Origin: a virus
IMG/VR virus record: IMGVR_UViG_3300024346_000456
Span: 1 to 25,540 of that record
Length of the DNA stretch: 25,540 nt
Strand: one strand, 5' to 3'
Shown: in pieces, positions 21,403-25,540 of the stretch
Layout of the letters: each line of letters starts with the position of its first letter
How positions within the stretch are numbered: the first letter of the stretch is position 1
Translations under genes and position numbers: made by a program
Notes under the pieces: generated by a model
Databases searched by the model: none
What the model was told of the DNA's origin: nothing
What the model saw: only the letters and a program-made list of their open reading frames with translations

Positions 21403-22093
21403 AGTTGTAGCTTTTGATTCTTATTTACTATTGATTCTATCTAAACTATTGTTATTATTCTTTATTTGTATAGGTTATTCATTACGAACGACTTATGAAA
21501 ATATTATTGTAAGTGAGTTATGTATCCTCCCCGAAAAGAAACATTACAAGAACGGCTCCGCCAAGTTGATATAATAAGTTATTAAACTATTATAAGTAAA
21601 TATTACATGGAGTAAGCTATACATAATAACATATGTATATACGTTGTAGGCTACGCTGAAAAAAATAATAAAAAAAAATAGGACGTAGGCTAATTATAAC
21701 ATGGTAAAAATTTTAGAAAAAAGCGAAAGGGTAGTACTTTTTAGTAGTGCGTGGGCGTGAATCACTCCCACACCCACCCCCCGTACCCCTCCCACTAATG
21801 CAACGCCACCACACCGAATCAGTCATTGGATTGATTGGTGTCGATTGGACTGGAAGAGAGGGGAAAAGATAAGGAAGAAAAAAACGTAAGAAAGAAAGAG
21901 CTGCACGATACAACCCCCCTCCTCTCGCTTATCTGGAATCATGAGGATACGCCTGCAATATAAACAGTATGACTATAAATATACAATATGATCTATACAT
22001 AAGCATGTAATAACTTATGTAATATATTGACCATCAACGGTTTATATCAAGAATCGTTTATAGGGCGTTTTGATTTAAGGGTAAGGTGTTTAT
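21403..22093. other. Gene-poor AT-rich region with skewed block
   Basis: No convincing coding sequence. It holds A- and T-rich runs, two copies of GTAGGCTA (21646-21653 and 21685-21692) on either side of an A-rich stretch, a C-rich plus-strand stretch (about 21765-21815), then a purine-rich one (about 21849-21903). An imperfect hairpin joins ACACCgAATCA (21811-21821) to TGATTGGTGT (21832-21841). Such asymmetric, gene-free DNA between divergent arms is where phage replication origins or packaging signals often lie; this is inference. Confidence 0.4.
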
Positions 22094-22270
22094 ATGGTCT
22101 TTTTGAGATTGATTAATGGTGACGGTCTGATATGGTGGACGCTGTACGGTATAGAGTCCGATATAAGGCTAGTATTGAATAAATATCGTTTGTATATACA
22201 GATTTATTTTGACAAACGTATATACATAGAGTATAGTTGTTTCATGAGTTTGAAAGTAATCAGACTCTAA
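22094..22270 (+). CDS. Weak 58-residue ORF ahead of the early operon
   Basis: An open frame starting MVFLRLINGDGLIWWTLYGI, with TAAGGTG 5-11 nt before the ATG, ending MSLKVIRL. It contains the near-consensus early promoter inside it, which makes coding doubtful. If transcription starts at 22244, only the last eight codons remain and their ATG is the first base of the mRNA. I list it because the ribosome site is acceptable. Confidence 0.22.
   Translation: MVFLRLINGDGLIWWTLYGIESDIRLVLNKYRLYIQIYFDKRIYIEYSCFMSLKVIRL
22209..22237 (+). promoter_or_regulatory. Early promoter, near-consensus sigma70 type
   Basis: TTGACA (22209-22214), 17-nt spacing, TATAGT (22232-22237). It is the best promoter in the window, reading into the early operon. 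A palindrome GTATATAC (22218-22225) lies in the spacer and another (22192-22199) just upstream, so a repressor or activator could act here. Predicted start about 22244, with a 43-nt leader before the first gene. Confidence 0.85.
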
Positions 22271-22286
22271 TAAAGGAAAAAACATT

Positions 22287-22463
22287 ATGACTAAAGAAAC
22301 TTGGAAGGTTACAATCTCAAATGGATCAATCAACATTACATCATTATATGAGGGTAATATGATCGAAGTATTATTTGAAGCAGGCATTGACGCTAGAATG
22401 ACTGGTAAAGATTACAAGGTAACCGATTGCGTAGAGTACACTAAAAATCAAATGGGATTCTAA
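22287..22463 (+). CDS. First early gene, 58-residue hypothetical protein
   Basis: 58 residues: MTKETWKVTISNGSINITSL, then YEGNMIEVLFEAGIDARMTG and an end KNQMGF. AAAGGAAAAAA lies 5-15 nt before the ATG at 22287-22289, and the same motif precedes the next gene. It is probably a small alpha/beta protein: strand, helix (EVLFEAGIDARM), strand. No family recognised. First after the early promoter, which suggests a rapidly needed host-control function, as inference. Confidence 0.75.
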   Translation: MTKETWKVTISNGSINITSLYEGNMIEVLFEAGIDARMTGKDYKVTDCVEYTKNQMGF

Positions 22464-22470
22464 TTAAAAC

Positions 22471-22492
22471 GGGGGGGGTTAAAGTCTCCCCC
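22471..22492 (+). repeat. Intercistronic G/C hairpin, copy 1
   Basis: GGGGGGG (22471-22477) pairs with CTCCCCC (22486-22492) with one G-T pair. It lies 8 nt after a stop and about 20 nt before the next start. A near copy with the same flanking words (CTCACTA after it) is found at 22771, exactly 300 nt on. No T-run follows. It may set mRNA stability or the ratio of downstream genes. Confidence 0.7.
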
Positions 22493-22514
22493 TCACTAAT
22501 AAAGGAAAAACATT

Positions 22515-22763
22515 ATGAATATTGAATATAAGATTAGAATAAACGGAAAAAACACGATGAGAAGTTACTCTTGTTATAAAACGGCATCACTTAAATGTCA
22601 TGAGCTTATTTGTATTGCAGAGTGTATGGGAAGAAATAGCGGATACACGATTGTCGAGATAGTTAATGGCGTTATGGGACCCGTAAGAACTCCTCATGAT
22701 TGCGATTTAACAAATGAGGAATTAGAACTAATATCGAATAGAGTAGTGGCTCAACTTGCATAA
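22515..22763 (+). CDS. Hypothetical early protein
   Basis: 82 residues, MNIEYKIRINGKNTMRSYSC, with three Cys and an amphipathic pattern in its middle, and a C-terminal helix DLTNEELELISNRVVAQLA. The ribosome site is AAAGGAAAAAC before the ATG at 22515-22517, nearly the same as that of the first early gene. The strand-helix-strand order could be a small RNA- or protein-binding domain. Function unknown. Confidence 0.75.
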   Translation: MNIEYKIRINGKNTMRSYSCYKTASLKCHELICIAECMGRNSGYTIVEIVNGVMGPVRTPHDCDLTNEELELISNRVVAQLA

Positions 22764-22770
22764 CCCAAAC

Positions 22771-22792
22771 GGGGGAGGTTAACAACTCCCCC
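22771..22792 (+). repeat. Intercistronic G/C hairpin, copy 2
   Basis: GGGGGAG (22771-22777) pairs perfectly with CTCCCCC (22786-22792) around a GTTAACAA loop. It has the same stem size, place and flanking sequence as the hairpin at 22471, so it is a repeated intercistronic element and not chance. It follows the stop of the upstream gene and precedes the small membrane protein. Confidence 0.75.
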
Positions 22793-22813
22793 TCACTATA
22801 ACAAAGGAATATA

Positions 22814-22924
22814 ATGAATAAAGAAACAACGGATACGATTGACGCTATAATGGACGTTATCGGATTTCTTGGAGTCCTACTCCTTATTATCGGAACGCTG
22901 GTAACAATTATAAAACACTCATAA
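22814..22924 (+). CDS. 36-residue single-span membrane protein
   Basis: MNKETTDTIDAIMDVIGFLG followed by VLLLIIGTLVTIIKHS. About 22 residues are hydrophobic, one transmembrane span, with an acidic N-terminus and a basic C-terminal end, so the N-terminus is probably outside. AAAGGAATATA precedes the ATG at 22814-22816. Tiny early membrane proteins in phages often affect host membrane, superinfection or lysis timing; the actual role is unknown. Confidence 0.7.
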   Translation: MNKETTDTIDAIMDVIGFLGVLLLIIGTLVTIIKHS

Positions 22925-22941
22925 CAAAGGAAATAAATAAT

Positions 22942-23226
22942 ATGACTAATATTTTAACAGAATGGACAATTCAAAACATCGATAACGCTAATTATATCGG
23001 CGTACTTGATTTAGGAGAAAATGGATATTTTGAGATCCTATCAAATGGAAATTCTCTTATTTTCGGAAACGCATGCAACACTGGTTTAATGCAATCGGGC
23101 TATATGGACATGGAAGAGGGGGAAAGCATCGAAGGCGCTCTTAGTGAGTTACTGGAAGAATTAGAAACATATTATAGAGATAATTGGACGTATTGTAACA
23201 GAATCGTAGTAAATGAGAGAATGTAA
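22942..23226 (+). CDS. Acidic hypothetical early protein
   Basis: 94 residues, MTNILTEWTIQNIDNANYIG..., rich in Glu and Asp, with a helical stretch ALSELLEELETYY near residues 66-78. AAAGGAAATAAATA precedes the ATG. Beta strands around YIGVLDLGENGYFEILSNG begin the protein. Could be a small inhibitor, since acidic early phage proteins often mimic DNA, but no family can be named. Confidence 0.7.
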   Translation: MTNILTEWTIQNIDNANYIGVLDLGENGYFEILSNGNSLIFGNACNTGLMQSGYMDMEEGESIEGALSELLEELETYYRDNWTYCNRIVVNERM

Positions 23227-23227
23227 A

Positions 23228-23281
23228 ATGAGAATACTCTTCATCTTAAAACTACGCAAATTCAAAATAAGGAATAAATAA
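23228..23281 (+). CDS. Possible 17-residue basic peptide
   Basis: Starts 1 nt after the preceding stop; encodes MRILFILKLRKFKIRNK. It ends just before the next gene and contains the likely ribosome site (AAGGAATAAA) for it. It may be chance or a small coupling peptide. No Shine-Dalgarno of its own. Confidence 0.2.
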   Translation: MRILFILKLRKFKIRNK

Positions 23282-23283
23282 TC

Positions 23284-23514
23284 ATGAAATACACTATCGA
23301 ATACACAGATACATTTGGAGGAGAAGCTAACTACTCATGGGTTAAACGTGAAACTGTGGAACACGGGGAAGCGTTAAGCGATAAAACTATCAAAAGCCTT
23401 GCCAAGCGTAAAATGGGATTAAACGGAGTCAGAGGTGAATGGACAAGTTTGGGCGATATGCTTGAATTTCGCCCTAGTAGTTCATGCACGGTTTTATTTG
23501 TAATTTTTAACTAA
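23284..23514 (+). CDS. Conserved-type small phage protein (MKYTIEYTDTFGGEANYSW family)
   Basis: 76 residues. The opening is typical of a small protein seen in many phages with the sequence order TIEYTDTFGGEANYSWVKR, followed later by GEWTSLGDMLEF. Ribosome site AAGGAATAAAT before the ATG. The C-terminus is CTVLFVIFN, a short hydrophobic strand. Role unknown. Recognition of the family is from memory of such phage sequences and should be confirmed. Confidence 0.8.
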   Translation: MKYTIEYTDTFGGEANYSWVKRETVEHGEALSDKTIKSLAKRKMGLNGVRGEWTSLGDMLEFRPSSSCTVLFVIFN

Positions 23515-23525
23515 TAAAGGGATAA

Positions 23526-23801
23526 ATGAACAATATTTCAATTAGAAAACAAGTCGATCATATTTTAAACGATAAAATTAAACGATACGCACAAGCCGAA
23601 TATCTCAAAGCAAATCCTAAAATGGATTTACCTAATAAAAAATCAAAACCATATTCTATTCCTCAAATTGCGGAAGACCTTGTTCTGATGCTAAGGGAAG
23701 TCTGGAATAATGAAACTACTTTAAAGAGATTGGAGGAGATTGCTAGCTTCTCCACTTGTGGACAAGTATTTCAAGATTTACATGTAAAGGGGTTAAAATG
23801 A
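23526..23801 (+). CDS. Hypothetical protein
   Basis: 91 residues, MNNISIRKQVDHILNDKIKR..., mostly helical with a basic stretch and a Pro-rich segment KPYSIPQIAEDLVLMLREVW. AAAGGGATAA precedes the ATG. It overlaps the next gene as ATGA. No recognised family. Confidence 0.65.
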   Translation: MNNISIRKQVDHILNDKIKRYAQAEYLKANPKMDLPNKKSKPYSIPQIAEDLVLMLREVWNNETTLKRLEEIASFSTCGQVFQDLHVKGLK

Positions 23802-23980
23802 ATGAAATAAATAAATGGGAGAATTGTAAGGATATTATGAGAGCTAAAGGAATAGAGTATTCACTTTATTCTGATACAATTAAAATTGCATGCAAAAAAC
23901 TAGGGTTTAATGGCATCACTTTCAGCAACGCCAATGATCTAATGTTTTTTTTGCATGGATTAGAATGGGGGAAGAAATGA
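23798..23980 (+). CDS. Hypothetical protein
   Basis: 60 residues starting MNEINKWENCKDIMRAKGIE, with a strand-rich middle (YSLYSDTIKIACKKLGFNG) and a helix SNANDLMFFLHGLEW. AAAGGGGTTAAA lies before the ATG at 23798-23800. Both ends overlap neighbours as ATGA. Unknown function. Confidence 0.65.
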   Translation: MNEINKWENCKDIMRAKGIEYSLYSDTIKIACKKLGFNGITFSNANDLMFFLHGLEWGKK

Positions 23981-24225
23981 GAAACGAGATATATGAGAGC
24001 TCAACGGCTCCGATCAGCAAGCAATCCAATATCGATGGGGTGAAATCAACCAGCCTTATCATTCGGGTGACTCCAGAACAAAAAACCATGATCGAAACAT
24101 TGGCGGTTAAAATGGGGTTTAATACCTCTGAATGGATACGTCAGGCATCCATAAACCCAAGCCTTGACCTTAGCAGGATCGAACGTGGATTAAATGAACT
24201 TGAACAAAAGGACGGTTTAAAATGA
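23977..24225 (+). CDS. Ribbon-helix-helix regulator
   Basis: 82 residues. After a flexible N-terminus, residues about 24-60 (STSLIIRVTPEQKTMIETLA, then VKMGFNTSEWIRQAS) have the ribbon strand, helix, turn, helix of the Arc/CopG DNA-binding fold; the ribbon would insert in the major groove as a dimer. The start has GGGGGAAG 3 nt upstream. A 17-bp palindrome 190 nt downstream (24415-24431) overlaps a -10 and could be its operator. Probably an early repressor acting on the next operon; binding is inferred. Confidence 0.8.
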   Translation: MRNEIYESSTAPISKQSNIDGVKSTSLIIRVTPEQKTMIETLAVKMGFNTSEWIRQASINPSLDLSRIERGLNELEQKDGLK

Positions 24226-24416
24226 ATAAACGCACTAAAAGAAGACTCTTTAGATCATGGTTCAATGATTTTTTGACGGTTGAACGATTTGCCGAATATT
24301 ACGGTCTGGAAGTAATAGATGCTAAGTCAGTAATCAGTGAGGGAAGAGTATTACATGAAGAATTTGCCGAAAAGTTTAAATCAAAGGTAAAAAACCTTGC
24401 AACTAAGTCAAAATAG
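24222..24416 (+). CDS. Small basic phage protein (FLTVERFAEYYG type)
   Basis: 64 residues. RRLFRSWFNDFLTVERFAEYYGL resembles a small protein often found in phages, in which a DFLTVERFAEYYG segment is followed by a short helix of EGRxLHEE type. It starts with ATGA overlap after the RHH gene and ends in a basic tail. Unknown function, possibly DNA- or protein-interacting. Confidence 0.75.
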   Translation: MNKRTKRRLFRSWFNDFLTVERFAEYYGLEVIDAKSVISEGRVLHEEFAEKFKSKVKNLATKSK

Positions 24417-24431
24417 TTTATACTATAAACT
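24397..24431 (+). promoter_or_regulatory. Promoter with palindromic operator-like site
   Basis: TTGCAA (24397-24402), 16-nt spacing, TATACT (24419-24424). The -10 lies inside a perfect palindrome AGTTTATA-C-TATAAACT (24415-24431). A dimeric regulator bound here would block RNA polymerase. The closest candidate is the RHH protein encoded at 23977-24225. The palindrome lies just before the next start codon's ribosome site. Confidence 0.55.
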
Positions 24432-24453
24432 CAATTTAAAATAAAGGAATAAA

Positions 24454-24621
24454 ATGAAAGAAACTTTTTTAAAACAATCGAATAAAGACTTTAGAGACAT
24501 TGATATAGACAGTCAAAACTCGATGATAGGCTATATCATGGAGAAGAATGATTGCAATGAATGGCAGGCATTAGAAGAGTTGCACAAACACAAATATATC
24601 ATAATAATTGAAAAACAATAA
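24454..24621 (+). CDS. 55-residue hypothetical protein
   Basis: Begins MKETFLKQSNKDFRDIDIDS, then QNSMIGYIMEKNDCNEWQAL and a terminal run of four Ile. AAAGGAATAAA before the ATG. First gene after the operator-like site, so likely part of a separately controlled group. No family recognised; probably helical. Confidence 0.7.
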   Translation: MKETFLKQSNKDFRDIDIDSQNSMIGYIMEKNDCNEWQALEELHKHKYIIIIEKQ

Positions 24622-24639
24622 TAAACAAAGGAAATACAA

Positions 24640-25164
24640 ATGAAAACATTACTAAAAGTTAAGACAATTACAAAAGCAAGGCAAGATCAAGAAAATTCAG
24701 AATACACCAAGCAAGGTAAAGACTTTTTATCTAAAAACGGCATTACATTTAGAGCTGAATTTATCGGAAGGGTGAGTAATCCTTGGAAAGAGAAGAATTA
24801 CAAAGTTCCGAATCATTATGGGGATGGCAAACAGGCTCAATATAAAATAACATTCTCCCGTAAGGATAAAGAACTAGTTATTGATTCTTTTACGCAATCT
24901 CTAATGGATTCAAATCTTTGTAAGAGATACGATCATTTGAGTAGACCTATTGATATTATATCTATTAGCCCTTCCGCTTATTGCGTACTATCAGGACTTA
25001 CTAAGTATGATCCAGAGACGTTCGAGGATTTCTGCGGTGAATTCGATTATGACACGGATTCAATCAAAGCTGAGGAGGTATTTGAAGCAGTAGATAAGGA
25101 ATGGCATAGCGTTAAAAAATTCTTTACTAATGAAGAATTAGAAGAACTACAAGAGATTCAATAA
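24640..25164 (+). CDS. Conserved-type phage protein (SPSAYxVLxxLTKYDPETFEDFC)
   Basis: 174 residues. The middle (about residues 106-152) reads ISPSAYCVLSGLTKYDPETF, then EDFCGEFDYDTDSIKAEEVF, a pattern I know from small phage proteins of unknown function. The first 70 residues are basic and beta-rich (KITFSRKDKELVID). Ribosome site AAAGGAAAT. Its location in an early operon suggests a host-interaction role; mechanism unknown. Identification of the family is from memory. Confidence 0.75.
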   Translation: MKTLLKVKTITKARQDQENSEYTKQGKDFLSKNGITFRAEFIGRVSNPWKEKNYKVPNHYGDGKQAQYKITFSRKDKELVIDSFTQSLMDSNLCKRYDHLSRPIDIISISPSAYCVLSGLTKYDPETFEDFCGEFDYDTDSIKAEEVFEAVDKEWHSVKKFFTNEELEELQEIQ

Positions 25165-25172
25165 AGGACATT

Positions 25173-25346
25173 ATGAACTACACAAAAAAAGAGCTTTCAC
25201 TATTAAACTGTAATAGTCAAACGATTACAGTAAAACTATCAGACTATCGAGGCAATAAGACAAAGTTTCTAGGGTTGAATGATATTGATTCAATTCAAGA
25301 ATTAATCGATTTCTTAGAGAAACGTAAAGGGATATTAAATCCATGA
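25173..25346 (+). CDS. 57-residue hypothetical protein
   Basis: Starts MNYTKKELSLLNCNSQTITV, with AAAGGACATT just before the ATG, followed by KLSDYRGNKTKFLGLND and a helix IQELIDFLEKRKG. It overlaps the next gene as ATGA. Small alpha/beta protein, no known family. Confidence 0.65.
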   Translation: MNYTKKELSLLNCNSQTITVKLSDYRGNKTKFLGLNDIDSIQELIDFLEKRKGILNP

Positions 25347-25540
25347 AAAAAGCTACTCCACTGATTAAATTCTGGAATCTATGGGATTATGACTGGCAGA
25401 ATAAACGCTATCGGCTTGGCTATAAGGCTACGGATACTTTGAGACTGTTAAGGGATCAAAGCAGACATAGACCAAAGGGGAAGGGGAATAGGGCTTGGAA
25501 ACGTGCAGAAGCATTGGACAAGGGAACGCATTGGATTTGC
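25343..25540 (+). CDS. Partial gene at the right edge, basic protein
   Basis: 66 codons open to the window end: MKKATPLIKFWNLWDYDWQN, then KRYRLGYKATDTLRLLRDQS and a basic tail. Rich in Trp and Arg. It starts as ATGA over the previous stop, with AAAGGGATA upstream. The full gene continues outside the window. No domain can be named from the visible part. Confidence 0.6.
   Translation, partial: MKKATPLIKFWNLWDYDWQNKRYRLGYKATDTLRLLRDQSRHRPKGKGNRAWKRAEALDKGTHWIC

Noticed and set aside
21713-21913. Minus-strand 66-codon frame across the C-rich/purine-rich block
   Set aside because: Low-complexity composition, no ribosome site, and the frame follows the skewed DNA.
22169-22387. Minus-strand frame opposite the first early gene
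   Set aside because: No start signal; it is antisense to a gene and promoter with strong signals.
1-25540. tRNA genes, insertion sequences and attachment sites
   Set aside because: No cloverleaf, transposase, or flanking long direct repeat was recognised on reading both strands.

Overview
This window reads as part of a tailed double-stranded DNA bacteriophage genome (Caudoviricetes), seen in the packaging/head module and one end of the early module. The main evidence is a large terminase, a very large portal, a scaffold-like protein and a major capsid protein in the usual order on the minus strand, dense gene packing with ATGA-type stop/start overlaps, and many small phage-type orphan genes. 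The DNA is AT-rich. Most genes have Shine-Dalgarno sites (AAAGGA, GGAG, GAGG), and several promoters look sigma70-like (TTGACA with TATAGT). This argues against a Bacteroidota host; beyond that the host cannot be named from the sequence.

Layout. Minus strand, read from 20762 down to 1: a ParB-like/MT-A70 adenine methyltransferase fusion overlapping a possible PD-(D/E)XK nuclease; small basic and acidic proteins; a HAD-like phosphatase; two genes sharing a C-terminal motif, one carrying a four-copy octapeptide repeat; a PL5-type alginate lyase closed by a strong terminator (16174-16209). A new promoter follows (16134-16161), with small genes, a candidate small terminase (13828-14574), a ParB-like protein with a C-terminal CxxC, a 49-residue helix-turn-helix-like gene, the large terminase, an acyl carrier protein, two Cys-rich proteins, the portal, a small protein, the scaffold-like protein, a six-gene sugar-transfer/methyltransfer cassette, then the capsid protein and the start of one more gene.

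Between the two arms (20763-22286) lies about 1.5 kb with almost no protein-coding capacity. Its first part (about 20847-21402, plus strand) is packed with helices, including UUCG and GNRA tetraloops, and looks like a large ornate non-coding RNA. The rest is AT-rich with a strongly skewed C-rich/purine-rich block and palindromes near a near-consensus early promoter (22209-22237). To the right, the plus strand carries an early operon of small genes, including a ribbon-helix-helix regulator with a palindromic operator-like site just downstream, and runs off the window at 25540.

How it fits together: the left arm makes and fills heads. The glycosyltransferases and FkbM methyltransferase sit between scaffold and capsid genes and may decorate the virion. 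The alginate lyase may free the phage from host or biofilm polysaccharide. The methyltransferase/nuclease pair may modify phage DNA or attack other DNA. The ACP and the large RNA are the least explained parts.
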